A DNA stretch of 46,481 nt from Thalassospira sp. (GTDB taxonomy: Bacteria > Pseudomonadota > Alphaproteobacteria > Rhodospirillales > Thalassospiraceae). The stretch lies in the NCBI RefSeq assembly GCF_002709775.1, contig NZ_PAQR01000035.1, positions 1-46,481 on the forward strand, written 5' to 3'. How positions within the stretch are numbered: the first letter of the stretch is position 1; the number at the start of each line of letters is the position of its first letter. The position numbers and the translations under genes were made by a program. Positions 21,979 through 31,234 of this stretch are shown piece after piece. The notes below the pieces were generated by a model. It worked only from the letters and a program-made list of their open reading frames with translations, had not been told where the DNA came from and did no database searches.

Positions 21979-23043
21979 TTAAGCGCAGCCTTCGATCAAG
22001 GTGATCGCATCCGTTCCGGCATGAATGGCAATGACGGTGCCGTTTTCATCAATCTCGAACCGGATGCCGCGCGTTTGGGCGTCATCCTGCCACCAGGTAA
22101 TGTATTTCCCGGTCGGGCCAAGATATTCGTGCTCTTCCTCGATCAATTTCTGACCGCTAAAGGCGGCATAAACGTCATCACGGGTCGAGCCGATTGAAAG
22201 ACCGTTTGGCGTGCGCACCATGCTGGTGGCGACGTCATGTTCATCGCCATAAAGCGAAACACGTGCAAGGCTGCCATCAAGGATCATGTAACCCAGCCCG
22301 AACGGATCAAGCTCGCGCTGAAGATAGGTGCAGCTTTCATCAGCGCCGGCAATAAAGGCATCAAGCCGCGGGCCGATCACCTTGCGCAGCTCAGTATCGC
22401 TCATGCCAATCCGGGCCGGGCCATAGCCCTGTTCCGACAGGACGGCAAGGCGGGTGGTGATGGCATCGGTGATGGCAAGGTCAATGATCGCCGTGCTGCC
22501 GTCAAAGCGGATTTTGCCCGGTGTCACGGTCTGATGCAGATGAACCTGTGGCCAGCTGTTGCCGCCAACCCAGTCAATGGGAAACAGAAGGTTGGTTTCA
22601 GGTTGCAGGCATAATTGGTCGGCCTTGCTCAGCACATCCTTGTGCCGCGCTTTCACGACCAGCGGGATCTCCATGCAGATGGTCTGCGGGACATCTTCCA
22701 TCCAGCTGACCGGGATGCCCGGATAATCGCATGTTTCGGGATCGGGGCGCAGTTCGCAATAGGGCGGGACGATATTGTCCATGACGAAATCAAGTCGCAT
22801 CGGACCTTTGCCCGCCGTGAAGACAAGGGTTTCAAGCGCCTCTTCATCGGGCTCAAGCCATTCGAAATGATTGATCGCCCATGCGGTTGTCGCCCGCATG
22901 TCCATAACGGCAAAGGTCGTATGCCCGTCTGGCTCTGACAAATCGTTCAGGTTGTCATTGCTTTCAGTGCCAAGCGCACTGGTCGCCAGCAAGGGCGCAC
23001 AAGCGACAATCAGGGTACTGAGATATCGAACGCCTATGGGCAT
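21979..23043 (-). CDS. Unrecognised exported protein with two similar segments
   Basis: A 354-aa protein with an N-terminal signal peptide (MPIGVRYLSTLIVACAPLLA, cleavage near ALG), so it is periplasmic or surface-exposed. I do not recognise a family. Two segments resemble each other: YGPARIGMSDTELRKVIG and NGLSIGSTRDDVYAAFSG. This is the G-x-S/T-x-x-x-V/L pattern seen in BamE/SmpA-like and beta-lactamase-inhibitor-like repeats, so the C-terminal half may hold two such modules. Six or so Cys are spread through the chain. It is transcribed alone, with about 150 bases to the next gene downstream. Function unknown. Confidence 0.72.
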   Translation of the reverse strand: MPIGVRYLSTLIVACAPLLATSALGTESNDNLNDLSEPDGHTTFAVMDMRATTAWAINHFEWLEPDEEALETLVFTAGKGPMRLDFVMDNIVPPYCELRPDPETCDYPGIPVSWMEDVPQTICMEIPLVVKARHKDVLSKADQLCLQPETNLLFPIDWVGGNSWPQVHLHQTVTPGKIRFDGSTAIIDLAITDAITTRLAVLSEQGYGPARIGMSDTELRKVIGPRLDAFIAGADESCTYLQRELDPFGLGYMILDGSLARVSLYGDEHDVATSMVRTPNGLSIGSTRDDVYAAFSGQKLIEEEHEYLGPTGKYITWWQDDAQTRGIRFEIDENGTVIAIHAGTDAITLIEGCA

Positions 23044-23164
23044 GCTTTACCTTTGGTCACAACATGTCTTGTTTTGTCTCAGAAGCTTACGCCAGTTTTC
23101 GGGCGGCGCACAGCGCAAACAACAGTGCAAACAATTGCATTGTTAAAGCTCCAGACGCCTTAGC

Positions 23165-24151
23165 CTAACCCTGCGGTTTTTCGATGCGGGCAAGGATATG
23201 GTCCGAGACCAGCTGTGCCGATGGCGAAAGCCGATGGCCGCGCGCGGTAATCAGGCTATAGGGTTTGATTTCAATCGCGCTATCAAATGGCAGTTCGGTA
23301 ATCAGCCCGCCACTGGTCAGAAGGGTTGTGACTTCCTCCGCCATCGGGGCGATGGCGTTGGTATCGGCCAAGGTCGCCAGCGTCACCAGCAGGGATGCCG
23401 AGTTCAAGCTTGAATGCGGCAAGGGCAGGTGACGCGAAATAAACACATCCTCGATCGTGCGGCGCATCAGGTTGCCCGGGGGTGGCAGGATCCATTCAAA
23501 CTGTGCTAGCCGTGCCAGCGTGATTGGCTTGTTGCCCTCCAGCAGCGGATGGCCGGTGCGGACCATCAGGCGGATTTTCTCACTCCTGATTTCGCGGATG
23601 TTAAACAGGCGCGGGTCCATGTCCTCTGGCACGCGGCCAATGACAAAGTCATGGTCACCGGCCAGCAAATCCTTGATCAGCAAATGCGACGGCCCGACCC
23701 CGACATGGGCTTCAAGCAGGGAATTGACCGCCTGAACGCTGCGGATCGCGGGCACCACCAGATCAACTGCGGCCGCCGTCACCGCGCCGACAAAGACCGT
23801 GCCGCCACCATGTTTGATATCCTCGATCTCGCGTTCGGCTTCGCGGATTTCAATCAGCATGCTGCGCGCCCGCCTGGCAAGGGCCCGCCCGGCATTGGTC
23901 ATTTCGATTCCGCGCGGACTTCGCACGCACAGCCGGGCTTCAAGAATCGATTCCATTTCAGATAGCAAACGCGATGCAGCCGGTTGTGATGTTTTCAACA
24001 TTTCGGCCGCCAGGCTGATCTGACCGGTTTCTTCCATCGCGACAATCATGCGCAGGTGACTGAGTTTCAAGCCACGCTGAAACAGGTTCCCCGACCGGAA
24101 AAGCAGGGATTTCGCGGAGCTGAGCGGTTGTTGCGGTGATGTTTTGGCCAT
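23165..24151 (-). CDS. gbpR: LysR-family regulator, GbpR-like
   Basis: A 328-aa LysR-type regulator. I choose ATG at 24151 behind GGGAGGA; upstream codons to 24202 lack support. The helix-turn-helix is in the first third (GQISLAAEMLKTSQPAASRLL), followed by a type 2 periplasmic-binding-like sensor (VGAVTAAAVDLVVPAIRSVQ onward). It begins with an N-terminal extension of about 30 residues ahead of LSHLRMIVAMEE. It is divergent from a chvE-gguA-gguB operon, the same arrangement as gbpR of Agrobacterium, which activates chvE in response to sugars such as arabinose and galactose. A perfect palindrome in the gap (24183-24198) is a candidate site. The symbol rests on family plus synteny. Confidence 0.85.
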   Translation of the reverse strand: MAKTSPQQPLSSAKSLLFRSGNLFQRGLKLSHLRMIVAMEETGQISLAAEMLKTSQPAASRLLSEMESILEARLCVRSPRGIEMTNAGRALARRARSMLIEIREAEREIEDIKHGGGTVFVGAVTAAAVDLVVPAIRSVQAVNSLLEAHVGVGPSHLLIKDLLAGDHDFVIGRVPEDMDPRLFNIREIRSEKIRLMVRTGHPLLEGNKPITLARLAQFEWILPPPGNLMRRTIEDVFISRHLPLPHSSLNSASLLVTLATLADTNAIAPMAEEVTTLLTSGGLITELPFDSAIEIKPYSLITARGHRLSPSAQLVSDHILARIEKPQG

Positions 24152-24182
24152 CTGGGGTCCTCCCGTATGGCGCGATTTTAGT

Positions 24183-24198
24183 ATATCAATTTTGATAT
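24183..24198. promoter_or_regulatory. Palindromic operator candidate in the gbpR-chvE gap
   Basis: ATATCAA, two bases, TTGATAT: a perfect 7-bp inverted repeat 32 bases before the gbpR start. Size and symmetry fit LysR (T-N11-A type) binding. Confidence 0.5.
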
Positions 24199-24383
24199 GC
24201 AAGTTTCGAAATTGTTTATTTGATTGTTATGTAACGCGTCGGAATAATGGCGCCGTGTCCTTTGGGAAAGGGGATGCACATCAATTGAAAACAAAGACAC
24301 GACGTATGCGGGCCAAGAATGCCTGTCAAAGTCGGGCGTAAATAAAAATGGCTGGTATGCCGTGTCTTTTAGGGAGGATAGCT

Positions 24384-25463
24384 ATGAAACGTCTCAGTGC
24401 CGTAATGGCAGGGGTCGCCTTTGGCGCGGCCGCAATGATGAGCCCGATGCTTTCGGGTGGTTACGCCCATGCCGCCGACAAAGGCTATGTCGGGATCGCA
24501 ATGCCGACCAAATCTTCGTCGCGTTGGATTTCCGATGGTAATTCCATGGTCGAGCAGTTTGAAGCGGCCGGTTACAAGACCGACCTTCAATATGCCGAAG
24601 ATGATATTCCAAACCAGCTGTCCCAGATCGAGAACATGATCGTCAAAGGCGTTGATGTTCTTGTGATCGCAGCGATTGACGGCACCACGCTTTCGAATGC
24701 GCTGGAAAACGCAGCCGCAGCAGGCATCAAGGTATTTGCCTATGATCGCCTGATCGTCGAAAGCCCGAATGTCGATTACTATTCCACCTTCGATAACTTC
24801 AAGGTTGGCGTGCAGCAGGCAACCTCGCTGGTTGATGGCCTGATTGCATCGGGCGAACCGCCCTATAACGTTGAACTGTTCGGCGGGTCGCCGGACGATA
24901 ACAACGCCTATTTCTTCTATAATGGCGCGATGTCGATCCTGCAGCCGCTGATCGATGAAGGCACCATCGTGATCAAGTCCGGCCAGATGGGCATGGACAC
25001 CGTCGGTACGCTTCGTTGGGACGGTGCCGTTGCACAGGCGCGTATGGATAACCTTCTTTCGGCACATTACACCGACGAAGAAGTTGATGGCGTCCTTTCG
25101 CCGTATGATGGTCTGTCGATTGGTATCCTGTCCTCGCTTAAGGGCGTTGGCTATGGTTCCGGCGATACCAAAATGCCGATCGTAACCGGTCAGGATGCGG
25201 AACTGCCGTCGGTCAAGTCGATCCTTGCTGACGAACAGTATTCCACCATCTTCAAGGACACCCGCGAGCTGGCCCGTGTCACCGTTTCGATGGTTGACAG
25301 CGTTCTTGCAGGCGAAAAGCCGACCATTAACGACACCAGCACCTATAACAACGGTGTCAAAGTTGTTCCTTCCTATCTGCTTGAGCCGATCATGGTCGAC
25401 AAATCCAACTGGGAAGAAATCCTGGTCGGATCCGGCTATTACAGCAAAGAAGACGTGCAGTAA
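24384..25463 (+). CDS. chvE: Multiple-monosaccharide ABC transporter binding protein
   Basis: A 359-aa periplasmic sugar-binding protein. ATG at 24384 follows AGGGAGGAT. The signal peptide is [19 protein letters not shown] with cleavage near AHA. The mature start [18 protein letters not shown], the [19 protein letters not shown] and [20 protein letters not shown] segments, and the C-terminal [21 protein letters not shown] are characteristic of ChvE/MmsA proteins that bind arabinose, galactose, xylose and glucose. In Agrobacterium ChvE also works in chemotaxis and virulence sensing; no vir genes are seen here. First gene of the operon with gguA and gguB. Confidence 0.93.
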   Translation: MKRLSAVMAGVAFGAAAMMSPMLSGGYAHAADKGYVGIAMPTKSSSRWISDGNSMVEQFEAAGYKTDLQYAEDDIPNQLSQIENMIVKGVDVLVIAAIDGTTLSNALENAAAAGIKVFAYDRLIVESPNVDYYSTFDNFKVGVQQATSLVDGLIASGEPPYNVELFGGSPDDNNAYFFYNGAMSILQPLIDEGTIVIKSGQMGMDTVGTLRWDGAVAQARMDNLLSAHYTDEEVDGVLSPYDGLSIGILSSLKGVGYGSGDTKMPIVTGQDAELPSVKSILADEQYSTIFKDTRELARVTVSMVDSVLAGEKPTINDTSTYNNGVKVVPSYLLEPIMVDKSNWEEILVGSGYYSKEDVQ

Positions 25464-25585
25464 GCACAACGGCGTAGACGGCCCCGGCGCATTTGCCGGG
25501 GTCGCGTTTCCGAGGGACTTTCGGAAAACAAAGACCAAAGCAGATCAAGGCGCGGCTGGCTTGCCAGCGGCAGTGGGAGGACCGG

Positions 25586-27109
25586 ATGGATACCATCCTG
25601 GAAATGAAGAACATCACCAAGACCTTTCCGGGTGTGAAAGCGTTGGATGATGTCAGCCTGAAAGTGGAACGTGGTGAAATCCACGCCCTTTGCGGCGAAA
25701 ACGGTGCCGGAAAATCCACGCTGATGAAGGTGTTAAGCGGGGTGTACCCGCATGGAACCTATGACGGTGACATCCTTTATGATGGCGGGGTACAGGAATT
25801 CAAGGATATCCGCGACAGTGAAGATCGCGGGATTATCATCATTCATCAGGAGCTGGCCCTCGTGCCGCTTCTCTCGATTGCCGAGAACATCTTTCTGGGT
25901 AACGAAGTTAGTGAAAACGGGGTTGTGAACTGGCCTGCGACCTTTGCGCGCACCGGTGAGTTACTTCAAAAAGTCGGTTTGAAAGAAAACCCGGCGACCC
26001 TTGTCACCAATATCGGGGTTGGCAAGCAGCAACTTGTCGAAATTGCCAAGGCGCTTTCAAAAAAGGTGAAGCTGCTGATCCTTGATGAGCCGACGGCAAG
26101 TCTTCAGGAAAATGACAGTCAAAAGCTTTTGGACCTGTTGCTGGAATTCAAGGCGCAGGGCATTACCTCGATCCTGATTTCGCACAAACTTAATGAGATC
26201 AACCGGGTTGCGGACCGCATCACCGTCATTCGCGATGGCAAGGCGATTTCGACCCTGGATGCACGCGGTGGCACGATCACCGAGGACGACATCGTCAAGG
26301 ATATGGTCGGGCGTGACATGGCGCATCGTTATCCGGATCGGACGCCAAATATCAGCTCCGAAAAGCTGATGGAGGTCCGCAACTGGTCGGCGACCCATCC
26401 GCTGCATCCCGAACGCAAGGTCGTTGATAACGTCAATATCGACGTTGCGGCCGGTGAAGTTGTCGGCATTGCCGGGCTGATGGGGGCGGGGCGTACCGAA
26501 CTTGCCATGAGCATCTTTGGTCAGTCCTACGGCACCGATATTTCTGGCGAGGTGTTGCTGCGTGGCAAGCCGATTGATGTGTCGACCGTGGAAAAGGCGA
26601 TTGCATCGGGTTTGGCCTATGTCACCGAAGACCGCAAGGAAATGGGTCTGATCCTTGAAGAAAGTATCACGACCAACATCACGCTCGCCAATCTGCCCGG
26701 GGTGTCTGAAAACGGTGTTCTGAACGAAGGGGCAGAGCGATCTGTCGCCGAGGAATACCGTGGCAAGATCAACATCCGCACCCCCAATGTCGCGCAAAAG
26801 GTCATGAACCTTTCCGGTGGCAATCAGCAGAAAGTCGTTCTGTCGAAATGGCTGTTTGCCGCCCCCGAAGTGCTCATTCTCGATGAGCCGACGCGCGGCA
26901 TCGATGTCGGGGCGAAATACGAGATTTATACGATTATCAACCAACTGGCAGCCGACGGTAAGGGGGTCATCATGATCTCGTCGGAAATGCCGGAGCTTCT
27001 GGGCATGTGCGATCGCATCTACGTCATGAACGAGGGTGAGATCAAAGGGCAGCTTGCGGCAAAGGACGCAAGCCAGGAAGCAATCATGCGCATGATCCTG
27101 AAGGCGTGA
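25586..27109 (+). CDS. gguA: Multiple-monosaccharide ABC transporter ATPase (double domain)
   Basis: A 507-aa ATPase with two nucleotide-binding domains. ATG at 25586 follows GGGAGGA; the frame is open upstream to 25493 without support. The first domain has [37 protein letters not shown], the signature region [15 protein letters not shown] and [11 protein letters not shown]. The second has a degenerate Walker A ([10 protein letters not shown]), [15 protein letters not shown] and [14 protein letters not shown], the usual asymmetry of sugar-import ATPases (XylG/MglA/GguA). It lies 122 bases after chvE and 10 bases before gguB. Confidence 0.95.
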   Translation: MDTILEMKNITKTFPGVKALDDVSLKVERGEIHALCGENGAGKSTLMKVLSGVYPHGTYDGDILYDGGVQEFKDIRDSEDRGIIIIHQELALVPLLSIAENIFLGNEVSENGVVNWPATFARTGELLQKVGLKENPATLVTNIGVGKQQLVEIAKALSKKVKLLILDEPTASLQENDSQKLLDLLLEFKAQGITSILISHKLNEINRVADRITVIRDGKAISTLDARGGTITEDDIVKDMVGRDMAHRYPDRTPNISSEKLMEVRNWSATHPLHPERKVVDNVNIDVAAGEVVGIAGLMGAGRTELAMSIFGQSYGTDISGEVLLRGKPIDVSTVEKAIASGLAYVTEDRKEMGLILEESITTNITLANLPGVSENGVLNEGAERSVAEEYRGKINIRTPNVAQKVMNLSGGNQQKVVLSKWLFAAPEVLILDEPTRGIDVGAKYEIYTIINQLAADGKGVIMISSEMPELLGMCDRIYVMNEGEIKGQLAAKDASQEAIMRMILKA

Positions 27110-27119
27110 GAAACGGACA

Positions 27120-28304
27120 ATGACGGATACTGATACCAAATCAATCGGCTACTATCTGCGCACCCATATCCGGGAATACGGCATGGTTGTTGCGCTGGTT
27201 GCCATTCTGGCCTTCTTCCAGGTCCTGACCGACGGCATCATGCTCAAGCCGGTCAACCTGACCAACCTGTTCCTGCAAAACAGCTATATCATCATTATGG
27301 CAGTCGGCATGTTGCTGGTGATTGTTGGCGGAAATATCGACCTGTCGGTCGGCTCGGTCGTTGGCTTTATCGGCGCACTTGCCGCGGTGATGATCGTCAA
27401 TTGGGATTTGCCGACCGCCCTTGTCATTCCGGTCTGCCTGATTGCCGGTGCAATCATTGGTGCAGCACAAGGGTACTGGGTGGCGTATTGGCGCATTCCA
27501 TCCTTTATCGTGACGCTGGCGGGCATGCTGGTCTTCAAGGGCCTGACGCTGGCCCTTCTGGGCGGGGCATCGGTCGGGCCGTTCCCGGACGGCTTCCAGG
27601 CGATGTCTTCGGGCTTTATCCCGGATTTCTTTGGCGGCTTGATCGAGGGGCGCTTTAACCTGTTTTCCATGTCGCTTGGTGTGGCTTTGGCCGCGATCCT
27701 TCCGATCCTGGGCTTACGCGCACGTGCCAAACAGGCGAAGTTTGCCGCGGTCGAAGAACCGATGGCGGTGTTTGTGACCAAGCATGCGGTGGCCGGTCTT
27801 GCGATCCTGTTTGTCACCTATCTGCTGTCGACCTATCGCGGCTTGCCAAACATTCTGGTGATCATGGCGCTTTTGATCGCGATCTTTACCTTTATCACCA
27901 ACTCAACGACGCTCGGTCGTCGCATCTATGCGCTGGGTGGCAATGAAAAGGCCGCCAAACTTTCGGGCATCAATACCAAGCGCCTGACCTTCTTTACCTT
28001 TGCCAATATGGGCATGCTTGCAGCCCTTGCCGGGCTGGTCTTTGCCGCGCGTTTGAATACGGCAACGCCCAAGGCCGGTCTTGCGTTCGAGCTTGATGTG
28101 ATTGCCGCTGTCTTCATCGGTGGCGCATCGATGTCTGGCGGGGTTGGCAAGGTGATCGGTGCTGTGGTTGGCGCACTGATCATGGGTGTCATGAATAACG
28201 GGATGTCGATTATCGGTGTCGGTATTGACTGGCAGCAGGTGATCAAGGGCCTTGTGCTTTTGGCTGCCGTGATCTTCGACGTCTACAACAAAAACAAGGC
28301 GTAA
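27120..28304 (+). CDS. gguB: Multiple-monosaccharide ABC transporter permease
   Basis: A 394-aa inner-membrane permease with about 10-11 hydrophobic helices. The conserved NIDLSVGSVVGFIGA and GNEKAAKLSGIN segments (the latter contacts the ATPase) and the C-terminal IGGASMSGGVGKVIGAVVGA are typical of the XylH/GguB family. It forms the channel for ChvE-bound sugar with GguA. The start ATG is 10 bases after gguA with no terminator between. Length is normal for the family. Confidence 0.94.
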   Translation: MTDTDTKSIGYYLRTHIREYGMVVALVAILAFFQVLTDGIMLKPVNLTNLFLQNSYIIIMAVGMLLVIVGGNIDLSVGSVVGFIGALAAVMIVNWDLPTALVIPVCLIAGAIIGAAQGYWVAYWRIPSFIVTLAGMLVFKGLTLALLGGASVGPFPDGFQAMSSGFIPDFFGGLIEGRFNLFSMSLGVALAAILPILGLRARAKQAKFAAVEEPMAVFVTKHAVAGLAILFVTYLLSTYRGLPNILVIMALLIAIFTFITNSTTLGRRIYALGGNEKAAKLSGINTKRLTFFTFANMGMLAALAGLVFAARLNTATPKAGLAFELDVIAAVFIGGASMSGGVGKVIGAVVGALIMGVMNNGMSIIGVGIDWQQVIKGLVLLAAVIFDVYNKNKA

Positions 28305-28472
28305 CAACATGTTGACGCGGAACGATACGCACCGGACTGAAAACATCCGGTTTGACCTTACTGGGTTTTCCGGGCTGGTTGCCGGTGCGTGTCGTTCAAA
28401 GTCCTGTGTGCGGCAGTCCCAAACGCACATAACCGGATCCGTCACGATAATAAGTCAAAAAGGAAAACGGGC

Positions 28473-30221
28473 ATGACGAAGTTCAAACCGGCACCCTGGC
28501 CGCGGACATTGCGGTCACAAGAAGGTTGGTTCGGCGGAACCAGCAAGGACAATATCTATCACCGCAGCTGGATGAAGAACCAGGGATTGCCATCGGATCT
28601 GTTTGACGGACGTCCGGTGATTGGCATTTGTAATACCTGGTCGGAACTCACGCCCTGTAACGCCCATCTGCGCGATCTGGCCGAACGGGTCAAACACGGC
28701 ATTTACGAGGCCGGTGGTCTGCCGCTTGAATTCCCGGTTTTCTCGACCGGTGAAAGTACGCTTCGCCCGACCGCGATGATGTTCCGCAACCTTGCCGCCA
28801 TGGATGTCGAGGAAATGCTGCGCGGGACACCGCTTGATGGCGTTGTCCTGATGGTCGGTTGCGACAAAACCACGCCGTCGCTCCTTATGGGGGCTGCCAG
28901 CGTTGATATTCCGGCTATCGTCGTCACCGGCGGCCCGATGCTCAATGGCAAGTGGCGCGGCGAGGATATCGGATCAGGTACCTCGCTCTGGCAACTGGCC
29001 GAGGCCCGCAAGGCCGGCAAGATCAGCACCGAGGATTTCCTCGAAGCCGAAATCGCCATGTCGCGCTCGCCCGGATCGTGCAACACCATGGGCACAGCAT
29101 CGACCATGGCCAGCATGGCAGAAGCCCTTGGTATGGCGCTTTCGGGTAATGCCGCCATTCCGGCGGTGGATAGCCGCCGTCGCGTCATGGCGCATGTCAC
29201 GGGGCGTCGTATTGTTCAGATGGTCAAGGATGACCTCAAACCGTCTGATGTCATGACCAAGGAAGCCTTTGAAAACGCCATTCGTGTCAATGGTGCCATT
29301 GGTGGCTCAACCAATGCAGTGATCCATCTTCTGGCGATTGCCGGGCGTGTTGGCATCGATTTGTCGCTTGATGACTGGGACCGCTTGGGCCGTGATATCC
29401 CGACGATCGTCAACCTCCAGCCATCTGGTGATTATTTGATGGAGGAATTCTTCTATTCCGGTGGTCTGCCTGTGGTGATCAAGGCTTTGGGTGAGGCTGG
29501 CAAGCTTCATAACGATGCCCTGACCGTATCGGGTGAGACGATGTGGGATCAGGTCAAGGATGTCCGGAACTGGAACGAGGACGTCATTCGCCCGTTCGAT
29601 AAGGCCCTGACCGCCAGCGGCGGCATTGCCGTGGTCAAGGGCAACCTTGCGCCCAATGGTGCGGTGCTCAAGCCCTCTGCAGCTACTCCGGAACTCCTGA
29701 CCCATCGTGGCCGGGCGGTGGTGTTTGAAGACATCGATGATTACAAGGCCAAGATCTATGACGAGAATCTTGATATCGATGAAACCTGCATCATGGTTCT
29801 GAAAAACTGCGGCCCGAAAGGCTATCCGGGTATGGCCGAAGTTGGCAATATGGGCCTGCCGCCCAAGGTGCTGCGCAAAGGGATCACAGATATGGTCCGT
29901 ATTTCAGATGCCCGCATGAGTGGTACGGCATACGGCACCGTCGTCCTGCATACCTCGCCCGAGGCCGCCGCAGGCGGGCCACTGGCCGTGGTGCAAAATG
30001 GCGACATGATCGAACTTGACGTGCCCAACCGCCGCCTGCATCTCGATATCAGCGACGAAGAACTCGCCCAGCGTCTGGCAGATTGGAAAACCACCGTTCC
30101 GGTCCCCGCCAGCGGCTATGCATCTCTCTATTACAAGTCCGTTATCGGTGCTGATCGCGGGGCCGATTTCGACTTCCTCGTCGGCCATCGTGGCAAGGAA
30201 ATCCCGAAGGATAGCCACTAG
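28473..30221 (+). CDS. IlvD/Edd-family sugar-acid dehydratase (probably arabinonate/xylonate)
   Basis: A 582-aa dehydratase. ATG at 28473 follows AAAGGAAAA. The [2Fe-2S] cysteines of the pentonate dehydratase subgroup are C62 (LTPCNAHL), C130 (LMVGCDKTTPS) and C203 (SPGSCNTMGTAS). The catalytic serine region SDARMSGTA and the RPTAMMFRN stretch are present. It converts an aldonic acid such as L-arabinonate or D-xylonate to the 2-keto-3-deoxy acid, the second step of non-phosphorylating pentose oxidation. Placement 168 bases after gguB links import of arabinose/xylose-type sugars with their breakdown. Biosynthetic IlvD is less likely because the neighbours are sugar genes and the length fits the sugar-acid group. 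Confidence 0.88.
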   Translation: MTKFKPAPWPRTLRSQEGWFGGTSKDNIYHRSWMKNQGLPSDLFDGRPVIGICNTWSELTPCNAHLRDLAERVKHGIYEAGGLPLEFPVFSTGESTLRPTAMMFRNLAAMDVEEMLRGTPLDGVVLMVGCDKTTPSLLMGAASVDIPAIVVTGGPMLNGKWRGEDIGSGTSLWQLAEARKAGKISTEDFLEAEIAMSRSPGSCNTMGTASTMASMAEALGMALSGNAAIPAVDSRRRVMAHVTGRRIVQMVKDDLKPSDVMTKEAFENAIRVNGAIGGSTNAVIHLLAIAGRVGIDLSLDDWDRLGRDIPTIVNLQPSGDYLMEEFFYSGGLPVVIKALGEAGKLHNDALTVSGETMWDQVKDVRNWNEDVIRPFDKALTASGGIAVVKGNLAPNGAVLKPSAATPELLTHRGRAVVFEDIDDYKAKIYDENLDIDETCIMVLKNCGPKGYPGMAEVGNMGLPPKVLRKGITDMVRISDARMSGTAYGTVVLHTSPEAAAGGPLAVVQNGDMIELDVPNRRLHLDISDEELAQRLADWKTTVPVPASGYASLYYKSVIGADRGADFDFLVGHRGKEIPKDSH

Positions 30222-30250
30222 GGCACAGCGCAACAGCCCGAAAACAAACA

Positions 30251-30290
30251 AAAACCGGCTGGTGCAGATGTGCCAGCCGGTTTCTTCGTT
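30251..30290 (+). terminator. Intrinsic terminator after the dehydratase gene
   Basis: AACCGGCTGG(T) with (T)GCCAGCCGGTT, loop GCAGATG, followed by TTCTT. It also has an A-rich 5' arm, so it may stop the convergent gph transcript. Confidence 0.8.
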
Positions 30291-30305
30291 CTTGGAGGTT
30301 TGAGA

Positions 30306-30977
30306 TTATCCGGTGATCTTCCGGATCGCTGCCTGCATATCCTGATAGGCAGTCACAACCGCATCCGCACCAAGCGATTTGGCTCGTGTATCATCGACTT
30401 CCATGGCAACGGCAATTGCATGGATACCGGCTGCGCGGGCGGCATTCACATCATTGGCGTGATCGCCGACCATGATGGCGGTGTCGGTTGATTTATCAAA
30501 GCCAAGTTGGTTCAGGACAAAGTCAAGGAAGCGACCATCGGGTTTCTTGACCTCAAAGCTGTTGCCGCCAGCGATGACGCTAAACAGATCCGCGACCCCG
30601 AGTTTGGCGAGGATTGCCTTGCAGGGGGCTTCGGGTTTGTTGGACGCCAGCGCAATCGTCCAGCCGTCAGATTTCAGTTCGCGCAAGACGGTTTCAGCAT
30701 TTTCAAACAGGCGGGTATAGGCATAGTCGGTATCGACGTAGCGGGTGTTGAAGTCGACATTAAGCTCATCAAGCATCGCATCGGTTGGTGTTTCACCGCG
30801 CGCAGCAAAGGCGCGCTTGGTCAGCATCCAGGTGCCATCGCCCAGCATTGCCTCGATATCATGGCGTACGAGCGGCGCGTGCCCGTTGGCAGCCAGTAAA
30901 TCATTCATCGCAAACAGGATGTCATCGACCCCGTCAATCAGGGTGCCATCAAGGTCGAACAGGATGAATTTTGCCAT
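30306..30977 (-). CDS. gph: HAD hydrolase, phosphoglycolate phosphatase type
   Basis: A 223-aa HAD phosphatase. ATG at 30977 has AAAGGAG at good spacing; the open frame to 31097 is not needed. Motif I is LFDLDGTLID, motif II IALASNKPEAP, the Lys motif is in NSFEVKKPDGRF, and motif IV is MVGDHANDVNAARAAG. A helical cap follows motif I. This is the Gph/PGP subgroup that clears 2-phosphoglycolate made during DNA repair or oxygenase reactions. Related enzymes with other small phosphates cannot be excluded. Single gene between the dehydratase and glmU, transcribed away from glmU. Confidence 0.85.
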   Translation of the reverse strand: MAKFILFDLDGTLIDGVDDILFAMNDLLAANGHAPLVRHDIEAMLGDGTWMLTKRAFAARGETPTDAMLDELNVDFNTRYVDTDYAYTRLFENAETVLRELKSDGWTIALASNKPEAPCKAILAKLGVADLFSVIAGGNSFEVKKPDGRFLDFVLNQLGFDKSTDTAIMVGDHANDVNAARAAGIHAIAVAMEVDDTRAKSLGADAVVTAYQDMQAAIRKITG

Positions 30978-31167
30978 CGGGTGGGGCTCCTTTGGAATGA
31001 ATGGGTGGCAACGTTGGTGGCGGTTGGGTGGTTTATAGGAACTTAACGGAAACCGTGCCATTAACAATCGGTAACATCTGCTAACAGCCGGTAACAAAAC
31101 GTGATTCTTTATGGGCTTTTGCTTGAAAAGAATATGTTCTAAGACTTGCTGCGAATTGGATTATTTG

Positions 31168-31187
31168 CATCACACATTGATGTGATG
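31168..31187. promoter_or_regulatory. Inverted repeat upstream of glmU
   Basis: CATCACA, six bases, TGTGATG: a perfect 7-bp inverted repeat in the gph-glmU gap, 48 bases before glmU. It could be a protein-binding site or a small leader hairpin. No T-tract follows. Confidence 0.45.
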
Positions 31188-31234
31188 ACGCTTTCAAAGG
31201 GGATGCTGCGCAATCGCAGCCAACAGGGTAATAG

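Noticed and set aside
24369..25538. 389-codon frame opposite chvE
   Set aside because: It is the antisense shadow of a clear binding-protein gene, with no start signal.
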